Source: Balneolaceae bacterium | GTDB lineage: Bacteria > Bacteroidota > Rhodothermia > Balneolales > Balneolaceae | Assembly: GCA_034521445.1 (NCBI GenBank) | Contig: JAXHMM010000006.1 | Coordinates: 62,001-126,000 of the forward strand | Length of the DNA stretch: 64,000 bases | Direction: 5' to 3' | Part shown: positions 7,825-17,116 of the stretch, piece by piece | Position numbering within the stretch: the stretch's first letter is position 1 | Layout: every line of letters starts with the position of its first letter | Made by a program: the position numbers and the translations under genes | Notes under the pieces: model-generated | Seen by the model: only the letters and a program-made list of their open reading frames with translations | Database searches by the model: none | What the model was told of the DNA's origin: nothing

Positions 7825-9684
7825 TCACCCTCCTCCGTTGCCGGCCCTGCTGCCCAGCCAGGAGCTGCGAAAGGCACGCATGGCCTCGGTAAGCTCTCGA
7901 CCGGCATCCTCGTAGGGCACCACCTCCAGGCTGGGATCTTCGGCCAACACCAGCTCGCCTGAATATTCCTCCCCAAGAGACGTCCAGCGCACCTGCAAGG
8001 TGTCGCCGGGCGCCCGGGAGGCCAGCAGGCGGTTGAGCACCTGCGCGTCGGAAATCGCACGTCCGCCCAGCGACAGCAGTCGGTCCCCCTCGTCCAGTCC
8101 CGCCTCGTAGAGCGGGCTGCCCACCAGGGTGTTGTCCGATATCACCGCCTCGCCCGCCTCGAAATCGATTTTGTTGCCGCCGAACTGCAGCACGGCCGCT
8201 CCGGGGTTGGAGCGTATCAGCAGGAAGCCGGCCTTGGCCAGCAGACGCTCGTAGTCGGGCACCCCGCGGCCGTAGATGTAGCGGTGGAAATAGTCAGCCG
8301 CGAAGGCGGAGTCGCCCGTCACCTCTGCAAGGGTCTCCCTCAGGTCGGCAATCTGGTAGGGCTGCTCGGTCACCCCGTACCGGCGCCACACCTCACGCAT
8401 GTAATCGTCCAGTGTAAGGTCCTCAAACTGTGACCGCAGACTCAGGTCCAGTCCCAGTCCAATAGCCGCCCCCCAGGAGTAGTAGGAGACGAAGGTATTG
8501 TCCTTGTTCTGGGCATCCACCGAGGTGGCGGCATCCACGAAGGGGGCCTGCATGCTCATCTGCACGGGGGTGTAGTAGCGGCGTCCGGGGGCGTTGATCA
8601 CCCCGCTGAGCAGGTTGCCGATGCCCCGTGCATAGCGCGCATCGTCGTAGAGGCCCGCGCGCCGTATGGTAAGATCGTCGTAGTAGCTCGTAAAGCCCTC
8701 GGCGAACCAGAGCGTGCCCGTGACGTTGGCCTCCATGAAGTCGAAGGGTTCCAGGCTGGCCGGACGAATGCGCTCCACATTCCAGGAGTGAAAAAACTCG
8801 TGCGACAGGGTGCCCAGGTTGCCCAGGGCGCCGTCGCCCGCCAACGCGCGGCCGCTGGTAAGAACGGTGGAGTTGCGGTGCTCCATGCCGTCGCCGTAGA
8901 CGTAGGGCAGGTAGTCGGCGATGAACGTGTAGCTGCCATAGTCGAAGGGGGCCGGCTCGCCAAAAACGGCGATCTGCTCGTCCACCACCTTCCGGGCCAT
9001 GTCGGCGTAGCGGGCCACTTCTTCGGAAGTGCCGTTGTGATGCACCGCCAGGCGGATCTCATAGCTGGCCGTATCGGAGGAGACGGTCCAGCTCTCCACC
9101 TGCTGCGCGCTCAGTTCGGTGGGACTGTCCAGAAAATAGTCCAGGTCCGGGGCGCTGAAACTGTAGCCGCCCTCCGGCCGCAGCTGCGTGGCAACATCCC
9201 AGTCGCTCCCCTCCGGCGGGTGGAAATTAACGCGGACGGGACGCTCCTCCAGGCTGCCCGCCCAGGCAAAGGTGGCCGGAATATTCAGGTGGGCATGCTG
9301 CTCGTTTACGCCCGAATAGGTGCCGTCGGCATGGCGTGCGAAGAGGGTGTAGGTGAAGCGCACGGTCCCGTCGTGTCCGCTGACGATCCAGTTGTGCAGA
9401 TCGGGACGGTGGATATCAAGGGTGTCCCCCTCCCCGTCCACCGCATGCACGCGGTAGACGTTCTTGGCGAATTCATGGAGGGCGTAACGGCCCGGCGATG
9501 TGCGGCTCATGGTGAAACGCACGGTGGGACCGGACAGATTCTCCAGGGTAAGGGTGATCTCCGCTTCGTTGTGGACGGCGTTGGGGAAGCGCACGTCGTA
9601 GGTTACCGTAGTGTTTTCGGAGCTGCCGGAGCAGCCGGCCAGCAGGAAGGGGAGCAGCAGAAGGGTGGCATACAAACGGATCAT
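7825..9684 (-). CDS. M61-family glycyl-aminopeptidase-like lipoprotein with PDZ domain
   Basis: A 619-residue peptidase that begins with a lipoprotein signal, MIRLYATLLLLPFLLAGCSG. It carries HEFFH at residues 295-299, followed by SWNVERIRP and EGFTSYYDDLTIRRAG, the M61 zinc site and its Glu ligand. A beta-rich N-terminal domain precedes the thermolysin-like core. The C-terminal ~110 residues, with VISDNTLVGSPLYEAGLDEGDRLLSLGGR, form a PDZ domain. Members cleave N-terminal Gly or Ala or act as periplasmic/outer-membrane peptidases. It lies 88 bp downstream of the permease at 9773-12244 on the same strand, and its own promoter could lie in that gap. Confidence 0.9.
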   Translation of the reverse strand: MIRLYATLLLLPFLLAGCSGSSENTTVTYDVRFPNAVHNEAEITLTLENLSGPTVRFTMSRTSPGRYALHEFAKNVYRVHAVDGEGDTLDIHRPDLHNWIVSGHDGTVRFTYTLFARHADGTYSGVNEQHAHLNIPATFAWAGSLEERPVRVNFHPPEGSDWDVATQLRPEGGYSFSAPDLDYFLDSPTELSAQQVESWTVSSDTASYEIRLAVHHNGTSEEVARYADMARKVVDEQIAVFGEPAPFDYGSYTFIADYLPYVYGDGMEHRNSTVLTSGRALAGDGALGNLGTLSHEFFHSWNVERIRPASLEPFDFMEANVTGTLWFAEGFTSYYDDLTIRRAGLYDDARYARGIGNLLSGVINAPGRRYYTPVQMSMQAPFVDAATSVDAQNKDNTFVSYYSWGAAIGLGLDLSLRSQFEDLTLDDYMREVWRRYGVTEQPYQIADLRETLAEVTGDSAFAADYFHRYIYGRGVPDYERLLAKAGFLLIRSNPGAAVLQFGGNKIDFEAGEAVISDNTLVGSPLYEAGLDEGDRLLSLGGRAISDAQVLNRLLASRAPGDTLQVRWTSLGEEYSGELVLAEDPSLEVVPYEDAGRELTEAMRAFRSSWLGSRAGNGGG

Positions 9685-9772
9685 GAGAGAGACAGAATAT
9701 GGGTTGGCATTGCGGAAGGCTGGAGAATGGCACCGCGCCGTCAGAAAGTCAAGCCGGGGATACGCAGAAGGC

Positions 9773-12244
9773 TTACTCCTGGCGGATACTCTCCACGGGA
9801 TTCATGAGCGCGGCCTGCAGGGACTTCCAGCCTACGGTGAGCAGGCAGAGCAGCAGGCTGAACAGGCCCGCGCCCAGGAAGATGGCCGCCGCGTTCCATC
9901 CCAGGTCGATGCGATAGGGAAATTGCGCGAGCCAATCGCGCGCGGCGAACCAGATCACCGGCCAGGCGATAAGGTTGGCGACCAGCACCAGTTTCAGGTA
10001 GTCTTTCGAGAGCAGAGCAAGGATCTGTGAGATGGAGGCGCCCAGGGTTTTACGCAGCCCAATCTCGCGGGTGCGCAGGGAGGTGGTGTAGGAGGCCAGC
10101 CCGAAGAGTCCAAGGCAGGCCACGACGATAGCCAGCAGCGTGAGTCCGCCGGACAGGCGGGCCATCTGCCGCTCGGAAGCGTAGGTCTGGCTGAGCTCCT
10201 GTTCGTGAAAGGTATAGCGGAATGGATCGATGTGGTTTACCTCCTCCCATGCGCTTCGAAGCGCCTCAATGCCCTCCTGTGTCCGTCCCGGCGCCAGCCT
10301 GGCCGCCACGTACTGGATGTGGCGCACGATGGGTTCGCCCTCGCCGACCACGCGGATGACCAGGGGACCCACTTCTTTGCGCAGAGTGGTGTGGTTGAAG
10401 TTCTCGGTCACGCCGATTACCGTGAAGGTCTGTCGCTCCTGCACCGAGGAGTCGAGGTGAAACTGGGCGCCGACAGCCTCCTGGGGCGTATCGGCGTCCA
10501 TAAGCTGCAGCATCTGCCGGTTTACCATAACCGCCTGGTCGGCATCGGTGCTGAAGTCCCGTGAGAAGCCGCGCCCGGCAATGACCGAAATGTCGTAGGT
10601 ATCCAGGAAGTCGAAAGTTACGAAAAGCGCCGGGTTGGATCCCCCCGCGGCGCCGCTTCCGCTGGCCGCGGCGTCTGCTGCAGAGGGCGTAAACATGTAA
10701 AACATTTCCTCGTCCGCCCCCAGCACGTATTCCGAACCGGCCACGCCGGTTACCGCGGGACTCTGCAGAGCCAGATCGCGAAATTTGGGATAGTACCAGG
10801 CGATGAGCGTCTGCGACATGGGCATGACTACCACACGCTCCGTATCGTAGCCCATATCACGCGACTGCATATGGCCGAGCTGTTGGTAGATCACCACCGT
10901 GCCAATGATTAGTATGACCGACACGCTGAACTGGAACACCACCAGTCCTTTCCGAAAGAGGGTAGCCGACTCCGCGCCGCCCCCGCGACCCCGCAGAATG
11001 CGGGCGGGCTCGAAGCCCGACAGGTAGAGCGCGGGATAGAGTCCCGAGAGGATGCCCACCAGTAGGGTGATGCCCAGCAGGCCCAGCAGCATCGCAGGGT
11101 CGGCCAGTGGACGAAAAACCAGGGGCTTGTCCACGAAATCGACGAAAAAAGGCAGGGCCGCCTTCACCATCACTGAGGCCAGCACCACGGCCAGAAAAGT
11201 GAGCAGCAGCGACTCCCCGACGAACTGTCCGAGCAAGGTCCGCCGGTCGGCTCCCAGCACCTTGCGCATGCCCACTTCACGGCCCCGCTCCATGGAGCGC
11301 GCCGTAGCGAGGTTCACAAAGTTGATGCAGGCGATGACCAGCACCATGAGGGCGATGCCCGAAAAGAGCAGCACGTAGTTCCAGGAGCCCGTGGGACCCA
11401 TCTCCTCCCCTCGGTCGGAGTGCAGGTGAATGTCGGTCACCGGCTGCAGGGCCAACTCCACACGCTCGCCCTCGGGCCGGTTGGGATGGTAGTAGGTGTC
11501 GGCAAAGTTCGGTAGCTGCGACTCAAGGGCTTCACGCTGCACGCCCTCGGCCAGCTTCACGTAGGTCCAGACCGGATTGGCGTACCAGCTCTCGTCGTAG
11601 GGCTGTCCCCCGAACAGCGCGGGAAGCGTGGTGAAGGAAGCGAGAAGCTCCAGCCGCAGGTGGGAGTTTTCAGGAAGGGTTTCCATCACGCCGGTCACCG
11701 TAAAATCGAGCACCCCCTTGTAGCTGAGCGTCTTGCCCATGGGATCCTCCTCCCCGAAATAACGGCGGGCGGCCTCGCGTGTGAGTACCACCGACTGAGG
11801 GTCCCTCAGCGCGGTGCGGGCATCGCCGGCCGCCATCCCGATGTCAAAAAATTCCAGGGCGGTGGAGTCGGCGAAGTAGAAATACTCCTCGACAAAGGAG
11901 ATGTCCTCCTCAGCGTAGCGCAGGGTGTGCGAATCCTCCTGCATGTTGTAGAAGCGCGTTGTGCTCTCCACCATCTCCGGGTATTCCTGCTCCAGCGAAG
12001 GGGCCACCCGGAAGGGCACCGAGGCGTAGGGCTCGGACTTGGTGGGCGAAAGGGAGGTCTGCACAAAACGGTACGTCCGCTGCCTGTCGGGGAGAAAATC
12101 GTCGTAGCTCAGTTCGTGCAGCACGTATAGGGCCGTCAGTATACAGCAGGCGATACCGATGGCCATGCCCAGTATGTTGAGAAAGGTGTACCCCTTATTG
12201 CCCAGCAGATTGCGCAGGGCAACCCGTAAATAGTTTCGTAGCAT
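9773..12244 (-). CDS. FtsX/MacB-type ABC transporter permease
   Basis: The 823-residue product shows the double MacB layout used by the paralogues here. TM1 is at about 19-42, then comes a periplasmic domain. Helices follow at about 286-306, 343-363, 383-405 and 431-453, then a second periplasmic domain to about 690, then helices near 693, 751 and 785. Coupling-helix motifs are GREVGMRKVLGADRRTLLGQF and TREIGLRKTLGASISQILALLSKDYL. A Ser/Gly/Ala-rich loop (SAADAAASGSGAAGGSNPA) in the second periplasmic domain is peculiar to this copy. No ATPase is adjacent. The roughly 200 bp upstream region carries neither the sigma-54-like element nor the TGTTCG dyad seen before other permeases. Confidence 0.9.
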   Translation of the reverse strand: MLRNYLRVALRNLLGNKGYTFLNILGMAIGIACCILTALYVLHELSYDDFLPDRQRTYRFVQTSLSPTKSEPYASVPFRVAPSLEQEYPEMVESTTRFYNMQEDSHTLRYAEEDISFVEEYFYFADSTALEFFDIGMAAGDARTALRDPQSVVLTREAARRYFGEEDPMGKTLSYKGVLDFTVTGVMETLPENSHLRLELLASFTTLPALFGGQPYDESWYANPVWTYVKLAEGVQREALESQLPNFADTYYHPNRPEGERVELALQPVTDIHLHSDRGEEMGPTGSWNYVLLFSGIALMVLVIACINFVNLATARSMERGREVGMRKVLGADRRTLLGQFVGESLLLTFLAVVLASVMVKAALPFFVDFVDKPLVFRPLADPAMLLGLLGITLLVGILSGLYPALYLSGFEPARILRGRGGGAESATLFRKGLVVFQFSVSVILIIGTVVIYQQLGHMQSRDMGYDTERVVVMPMSQTLIAWYYPKFRDLALQSPAVTGVAGSEYVLGADEEMFYMFTPSAADAAASGSGAAGGSNPALFVTFDFLDTYDISVIAGRGFSRDFSTDADQAVMVNRQMLQLMDADTPQEAVGAQFHLDSSVQERQTFTVIGVTENFNHTTLRKEVGPLVIRVVGEGEPIVRHIQYVAARLAPGRTQEGIEALRSAWEEVNHIDPFRYTFHEQELSQTYASERQMARLSGGLTLLAIVVACLGLFGLASYTTSLRTREIGLRKTLGASISQILALLSKDYLKLVLVANLIAWPVIWFAARDWLAQFPYRIDLGWNAAAIFLGAGLFSLLLCLLTVGWKSLQAALMNPVESIRQE

Positions 12245-12445
12245 GCCTGCTCCTTGCGTTGGTCAACAATCCCGGCACGCCCCTTCCGGCTTGCCGGTGC
12301 CTATAGGCCTATTTAAAAATAAGAGCGCCAAAGAGCAACGATGTTACAAATTAGATGTGGCAAGCCTAATATATTTGCTTATTCTAATATTTGTAAATGA
12401 TCGCCGGATATAGCATTCTGTACGTCGATTTGCTCCGGAATTCTA

Positions 12446-13567
12446 TCAATTCACCGGCTCCAGCATAGGGATGATCTCGTGCTCCAGCAGGTTGAAGACG
12501 GGACGCTGGTAGCCGCGCTCGTCGGAGGTTTCTGTGGGGTCGGAGGTCATGACCACCACCGCCTCCAGGTCCGGTATCATTAAGATATACTGCCCTCCGT
12601 AGCCCCAGGCGAAGCGAACATGATAGCCGGATACCGGCCGTTTCCACCATAGGTAGCCGTAATCGTAGGGGTTGTAGTTGCTCCGGGTGTAGGTGCGGAA
12701 GGAATCTTTCAGCCAGGCGCGGGAGACGATACGTTCGCCCTCCCAGACCCCTCCGTCAAGGACCATCTGTCCAATTTTCACCATGTCGGAGGGGCGCAGG
12801 GCCATGTTGTTGCCGCCCATATAGTGACCCTGCGGGTCCCGGTCCCATCCCCCCACCTCGATGTCCAGGGGACCGAAGAGATGACGGTTGGCAAAAGCGC
12901 GGGTGCTCATGCCTGCGGCCCTGGTCAGGATGACCGATAGCAGGTGGGTGGAACCGGTGCTGTAGACCATATCGCCCCCGGGACGGTCTTCCATGGGCTG
13001 CTCCAGGGCGAACTCCACCCAGTCGTCGCTCACTACCCAGCGGCCATAGTTGTGAAAGCTGGTCGTCTCCAGACCCGCTCGCATGGTGAGCAGATCCTTG
13101 ATGGTGATGGAGCGTTTGATCTCACTGTCAATATCCTCGAAATACTCAGGCAAGTAGTGACGGATGGGCTGATCCACCGAATCGATGATGCCGCGGTCCA
13201 CCGCAATACCTATGAGCAGGGAGAGCACACTTTTGGAAGCCGATTTCAGGTTCATGGTTCGGCCGGAGGACATCCCGTCGAAATAGCGCTCCATGACCAG
13301 GGTGCCCTTCTGCTGGACCAGCAGGCTGCGGACGGCATTGATGTCGTCGGCGCGATTCGTGAGAGAGGAAAGGGTGGCGGAGTCGGGATCCGCAGGCGCT
13401 GTGATGGCCAGCGGTTCCTCGTCGCTCTCAGCGGCAGCGGTTTCGGCGACGTTTCCTGCATGGGCGGAATCCGGACGGTCACCCGGCTGCTGCCATATCC
13501 ACGCGACCCCCGCAAGCAACAGCAAAGGAAGCCAGAGGTAATGTTTGTTCCCGCCTTCAAGCTTCAT
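12446..13567 (-). CDS. Serine hydrolase of the class C beta-lactamase / NylB-like group
   Basis: The 373-residue protein starts with a hydrophobic signal or anchor segment (residues 9-25). The SxxK nucleophile lies in LKSASKSVLSLLIG, a Tyr motif in YSTGSTHLLSVIL, and a WGYGGQ motif near the C-terminus replaces KTG. This set is typical of 6-aminohexanoate-dimer hydrolase and EstB-like enzymes rather than true beta-lactamases. It probably works in the periplasm on ester or amide bonds; the substrate is unknown. It is on the same strand as its neighbours, 200 bp upstream of the permease at 9773-12244, with a separate promoter likely. Confidence 0.87.
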   Translation of the reverse strand: MKLEGGNKHYLWLPLLLLAGVAWIWQQPGDRPDSAHAGNVAETAAAESDEEPLAITAPADPDSATLSSLTNRADDINAVRSLLVQQKGTLVMERYFDGMSSGRTMNLKSASKSVLSLLIGIAVDRGIIDSVDQPIRHYLPEYFEDIDSEIKRSITIKDLLTMRAGLETTSFHNYGRWVVSDDWVEFALEQPMEDRPGGDMVYSTGSTHLLSVILTRAAGMSTRAFANRHLFGPLDIEVGGWDRDPQGHYMGGNNMALRPSDMVKIGQMVLDGGVWEGERIVSRAWLKDSFRTYTRSNYNPYDYGYLWWKRPVSGYHVRFAWGYGGQYILMIPDLEAVVVMTSDPTETSDERGYQRPVFNLLEHEIIPMLEPVN

Positions 13568-13642
13568 GTATGAACGTCGTTCCTGGTTGTGGTTGGCTAC
13601 AGCCTAAGGAGAAAAGGGGCGGAAACGTTCACGCGAGGCGGT

Positions 13643-13906
13643 TCAGATCGCCTCACGGTGGCGAAACGTGACCGGGATCTTGTCCTCCCAGGGTGTACCA
13701 ATATGGTAAATTTCCCAGTCGGAATCATAATTGTGGATCCGGTCCCGCAGAATGGACACCAGGTCCTCGGAACTTCCGGCCCTGACGTCCCAGTCGAAGG
13801 TCTCGACGCGGAATTTCATGCTGCGCTTCTCCCCGTTCACGTAGACGTCCAGGTTGACCACCTTGTCTACGTCGGGTACCGTAAACTGCACTCGTACGTT
13901 ATGCAT
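13643..13906 (-). CDS. Small conserved-looking protein of unknown function
   Basis: The 87-residue product (MHNVRVQFTVPDVDKVVNLDVYVNG...) is predicted to be mostly beta-strand with a central helix around SSEDLVSILRDRIHNY. I do not recognise a family. It begins 27 bp after the TAG that ends the full reading frame of the broken permease upstream, so it is probably co-transcribed with that gene. There is no signal peptide, so it is likely cytoplasmic. Charged and aromatic residues near the C-terminus (DWEIYHIGTPWEDKIPV) may bind a ligand or partner, but this is a guess. Confidence 0.65.
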   Translation of the reverse strand: MHNVRVQFTVPDVDKVVNLDVYVNGEKRSMKFRVETFDWDVRAGSSEDLVSILRDRIHNYDSDWEIYHIGTPWEDKIPVTFRHREAI

Positions 13907-13933
13907 GGTATGGTATTGGGGTTATGGGAATGG

Positions 13934-14044
13934 CTACTCGCTGCGGAGCGCATCCACCGGGTTGGCACGTGCGGCCCGGAGGGACTGCCAGCTTACCGTG
14001 AGCCAGGCGATGAGCAGACCGCCTGCGGCGGCGCCCGCAAAGAT
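13934..14044 (-). pseudogene. Separated C-terminal tail of the permease above
   Basis: In the same frame as 14045-16321 and directly after its TGA, 36 codons read IFAGAAAGGLLIAWLTVSWQ and then SLRAARANPVDALRSE before TAG. That is the eighth membrane helix and tail found in every paralogue of this window. Restoring a sense codon at 14045-14047 (TGG, Trp, is one base away) would give a normal 795-residue permease. Confidence 0.85.
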
Positions 14045-16321
14045 TCAGGGACTCATGCCGGCCTGGTAAGCAAAGTTGCTCAGCCAACGGTCCATCACCA
14101 GGTAGGCCGCCGGCACGGCAACGGCGATGGCCACGGCCACCGGCCAGGTGAAGCTTTTGTTGAGTCGCAGGATGATATCCTTAATATCGGCGCCCAGCAC
14201 CCTCCTGATGCCGATCTCCTTGGTGCGCTGTTCGGTAATGTAGGAGGAGAGCCCGTAGAGTCCCATACAGGAGACCAGGATGGCCAGGCCCGTAAAAAGT
14301 GCCACAATACGGGCCAGGATTTTTTCATTACCCAGCATCTGTTCAAAATTACGGTCCATGAAATAATAATTCATGGCTTCGTCGGGAGACCGGCTGTTCC
14401 ATAGTTCATGCATCGAAGCCAGCACCGTTTCGACCTGTCCGGATTCGACTTTTAACAGCAGGCGGTTTCCCTGGCGGTATCCCGGATGGTACATCAGTAC
14501 AGTGGGCTCAATGCGTTTGCGAAGGCTCTCGTAGTTAAAATCACTGACGACCCCGATTACCTCGTAGCGATCGTTGATGCGCGCACCCAGGGCCTCGCCG
14601 GTCAGTCCCAGCTCGCTCACCGCGCTTTCGTTTAAAACCACCGTACTGGTATCGGACGGATTGCCCGAATCAAAATACCTGCCTTCCAGCAATCTGAAAC
14701 CCATTAGGGAGGGGAAAGCAGCGTCGGCCAGAAATCGCTGGATGGAGGCGGGCTCTTCCATCTGAGGCGTCTGCATATTGATAATGGAAATGCCCTGGCC
14801 TGCCGGGATACGGTTACTGAACCCGGCAACTTGAACGCCCGCCAGGCGGGACGCCTCCTCGCGGAGGGCTTCCCGTCCCTGCCCGAGGTCGTTCAGGTTG
14901 TCAACGACCAGGACGTTTTCGGTCTCAAGGCCCATATCTTTCTGCTGCATGTAGTCAAGTTGTCGATAGACCACTCCGGCGCAGATAATCAGGCCGATGG
15001 ATATGGCAAACTGGGAGATCACCAGGGCATTGCGGAGAGGCGCCGACGAAGCCGAGCGGTAGGTGCCCTTCAGCACGCTCACCGGGTCGAAGCGGGTAAG
15101 GTAGAAGGCGGGGTACAGCCCGGCAAGCAGTCCCACCAGCACCGCGATACCCGACATCGAAAGAACCTGGACGGGAGACTGAAGGACGGTGTCCAGAAAA
15201 GCCAGGCCGGTCATGCTTTTGAAGGCCGACAGGAAGATTTCGGCCAGTCCCAGGGCCAGCACCATGGCCATCAGGCAGAGAAGCACCGATTCCATCAGGA
15301 ACTGCATGACCAGCGCGGGCCGGCCGGTTCCAAGGGTTTTGCGGATGCCCACCTCCCGGGCACGCGTGGCACCGCGCGCGGTTACCAGGTTAATAAAGTT
15401 GATAGCTGCAATGAGAAGGATGAAGAGGGCCACGATGCCGAAGGCCCGAACGTTGGTGCGGTCGCCGGTGGGACCGATCTCAAATCGCTGGTCCGATTGC
15501 AGGTATATATCCTCAATATTCATGGTCAGAAAGCGGTAGCCCGTTGCGCTCGTCTTCCACTCCTCGTAGGAAAGGGAACCGCCCAGGGCGGGATAGATCT
15601 CCTGCTCAACCAGGCGGTCCAGCGCCTCCCGGTACGCTGCTTCCGACACCCCTTCTCTCAGCTTCACGTAGTTGTAGGAGGAAGCCGAGGTCCAGCTTCC
15701 CTCTTCCGGATAACGTGTACTCAACCACATGCGCGCAGGGATGTGCGAGCGGTAGCCGCGATCTTCCACCACCCCCGCTACCGTATAGGGTATCTCCTCC
15801 TCGCCTACCAGGATCTGTTCGCCGATGACGCTCTCGTACCCGGTCCCCTCCTGTCCAAAATAGGTGCGGGCCAGCTCGTCGGTGAGCACCACCGCATTCG
15901 GGTCGTCCAGGGCGGTGGAGGGATTCCCTGCCACAAAACGATGTGAAAAAACTTCGAAGAAGGCACTGTCCGCCCGGAAGGCATCGGGTTGACGGAATTC
16001 CTCCCCGCCTACATGCATCACCGGGTTCTGCGCCCAGTCAATCTGCGTGGTGCGCTCCACCTGTGGGAAGCCGGTCCGCATCACCTCGGCGAATTTCGGC
16101 GGACCCGGGGCCATGTCGCCGATATTGTAGAAATTTGCGCCAACGCGGTAGATCCGTTCGGAGTCCTGGAAATGACGATCGTTGCTGGTCTCCTGGTGCA
16201 CCCACATGCCGATGATCAACGTACAGGCCAGGCCGACGGCCAGCCCCGCGATGTTGATGGCAGAATAGCTGAAGCGACGTCTCAGGTTGCGGAAAGCGAC
16301 TTTCAGATAATTCAGAAACAT
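14045..16321 (-). CDS. FtsX/MacB-type permease ended early by an in-frame TGA
   Basis: This frame gives 758 residues with the usual first seven helices and motifs TRAREVGIRKTLGTGRPALVMQF and TKEIGIRRVLGADIKDIILRLNKSF. It stops at SNFAYQAGMSP, just before the last helix. The same frame continues after the TGA (14045-14047) through 36 further codons to a proper paralogue-like end. The gene is therefore a nonsense-mutated permease, or carries a sequencing error or a recoded stop. A sigma-54-like element at 16381-16397 and an upstream dyad region at 16438-16490 place it under the same control as two other permease operons. Without the eighth helix the protein is probably impaired. Confidence 0.85.
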   Translation of the reverse strand: MFLNYLKVAFRNLRRRFSYSAINIAGLAVGLACTLIIGMWVHQETSNDRHFQDSERIYRVGANFYNIGDMAPGPPKFAEVMRTGFPQVERTTQIDWAQNPVMHVGGEEFRQPDAFRADSAFFEVFSHRFVAGNPSTALDDPNAVVLTDELARTYFGQEGTGYESVIGEQILVGEEEIPYTVAGVVEDRGYRSHIPARMWLSTRYPEEGSWTSASSYNYVKLREGVSEAAYREALDRLVEQEIYPALGGSLSYEEWKTSATGYRFLTMNIEDIYLQSDQRFEIGPTGDRTNVRAFGIVALFILLIAAINFINLVTARGATRAREVGIRKTLGTGRPALVMQFLMESVLLCLMAMVLALGLAEIFLSAFKSMTGLAFLDTVLQSPVQVLSMSGIAVLVGLLAGLYPAFYLTRFDPVSVLKGTYRSASSAPLRNALVISQFAISIGLIICAGVVYRQLDYMQQKDMGLETENVLVVDNLNDLGQGREALREEASRLAGVQVAGFSNRIPAGQGISIINMQTPQMEEPASIQRFLADAAFPSLMGFRLLEGRYFDSGNPSDTSTVVLNESAVSELGLTGEALGARINDRYEVIGVVSDFNYESLRKRIEPTVLMYHPGYRQGNRLLLKVESGQVETVLASMHELWNSRSPDEAMNYYFMDRNFEQMLGNEKILARIVALFTGLAILVSCMGLYGLSSYITEQRTKEIGIRRVLGADIKDIILRLNKSFTWPVAVAIAVAVPAAYLVMDRWLSNFAYQAGMSP

Positions 16322-16380
16322 GGGACAGCGGTTACTGGTCAGGGGAGTTCACGAACGGAAGCAGGGCTCCCTATGACAAT

Positions 16381-16397
16381 CCCCAAAAATCATACCA
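16381..16397 (-). promoter_or_regulatory. Sigma-54-like promoter element of the 16321 permease
   Basis: On the minus strand the sequence is TGGTATGATTTTTGGGG, matching TGGYAYG-N4-TTG. The GG of the -24 box is present; the -12 box is TTGG instead of TTGC. A block differing at one base (TGGTATGATTATTGGGG) lies at a similar place before the three-permease operon (41881-41897). It sits 60 bp upstream of the ATG at 16321. Sigma-54 use is inferred from this conservation and from the nearby NtrC-type gene. Confidence 0.55.
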
Positions 16398-16437
16398 TTG
16401 CGCAGGGATGGCCCGGAGATGTGCGATAAGCCACTTT

Positions 16438-16490
16438 AACGTACGCCGGATGTTCGAAATGATACGAAGGGCGTACGCCAGCGGACACCC
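16438..16490. promoter_or_regulatory. Candidate enhancer (UAS) with TGTTCG and GTACGC half-sites
   Basis: TGTTCGAAATGATACGAA (16451-16468) is followed by GGGCGTACGCCAGCGGAC, and CGTACGCC precedes it in inverted orientation to GGCGTACG. The first half-site begins 54 bp from the -24 end of the promoter element. The same order of sites with about three quarters identical bases occurs at 41950-41986, where the distance is 53 bp. I read it as a binding region for an NtrC-type activator. Confidence 0.5.
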
Positions 16491-16508
16491 CCGGGCCCCG
16501 GCGCAGCA

Positions 16509-16910
16509 TCACCAGAGCGATTCGATGAATTTGTATTGCGCAATACTTTTATCCTTTGTGATGAGGATCGCATGCTGATCCATACAGCTGGCCACAATAA
16601 TTCGGTCTGCAGGGTCACCGTGAAAAGTTCCCGGCAGCCGGGTAGAGAGAACCGCAATTTCAGGGGAGAGAGGAAGGAGATTGATTTTCGGCTTATCCAG
16701 CGCTTTGGATATCCACTGCTGGACATCCATGGCCAGACCCAGCCTTTCCTTAGCCACCAGCATGGCAACCTCCCAACATGAGATTGCACAGATTCCGATT
16801 CGCTCGGCTTCGGAAAGTTTGCGCCGGGCCGTATCGGACAGCTTATCGGAATCCGTAGCGAACCATATCCAGGCATGCGTATCGAGAACAATCACCGGTC
16901 GGCCTCCCAA
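16509..16910 (-). CDS. vapC: PIN-domain toxin (VapC-like ribonuclease)
   Basis: A 133-residue PIN protein with the acidic active-site set Asp in VLDTHAW, Glu in SCWEVAM, and Asp in GDPADRIIVA plus TKDKS. It should be a Mg2+-dependent RNase, typically cutting tRNA or rRNA when free of antitoxin. The ATG at 16910 overlaps the antitoxin gene by 19 bp; an internal GTG at 16895 (VIVLDTHAW) is an alternative start that would shorten the overlap. TrpHis after the first Asp and the DPADR motif are typical of the Phd-linked PIN subgroup. Confidence 0.9.
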   Translation of the reverse strand: MGGRPVIVLDTHAWIWFATDSDKLSDTARRKLSEAERIGICAISCWEVAMLVAKERLGLAMDVQQWISKALDKPKINLLPLSPEIAVLSTRLPGTFHGDPADRIIVASCMDQHAILITKDKSIAQYKFIESLW

Positions 16911-17116
16911 TCATCATCCATCGACGCTACAATGTCTTTCTCAAAAAGGATGCTGCCCTTCAAATCGTTATTCTCTTCCTCATCCTGAACCAGGGGAACC
17001 ACTTCCGCCACAGGCTTGCCGTACTTGGTGATGGTTATATGTTCGTTGGTTCCCCGAATGGTGTCAATGAGGGAGAGGCAGTGCTTTTTAAATTCGCTGA
17101 TCGATATGATTTTCAT
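16892..17116 (-). CDS. Phd/YefM-family antitoxin
   Basis: A 74-residue protein, MKIISISEFKKHCLSLIDTI..., with the Phd/YefM DNA-binding N-terminus and the ITKYGKPVAEVVPL strand. The acidic C-terminal third (KDIVASMDDDWEAD) would wrap the PIN toxin encoded next. It should neutralise the toxin and repress the operon; a dyad overlaps its start codon at 17115-17142. Toxin and antitoxin frames overlap, which implies translational coupling. Confidence 0.9.
   Translation of the reverse strand: MKIISISEFKKHCLSLIDTIRGTNEHITITKYGKPVAEVVPLVQDEEENNDLKGSILFEKDIVASMDDDWEADR

Noticed and set aside
16436-16891. A frame on the minus strand overlapping the PIN toxin
   Set aside because: It shares the DNA of the PIN gene in another frame and has no recognisable domain.
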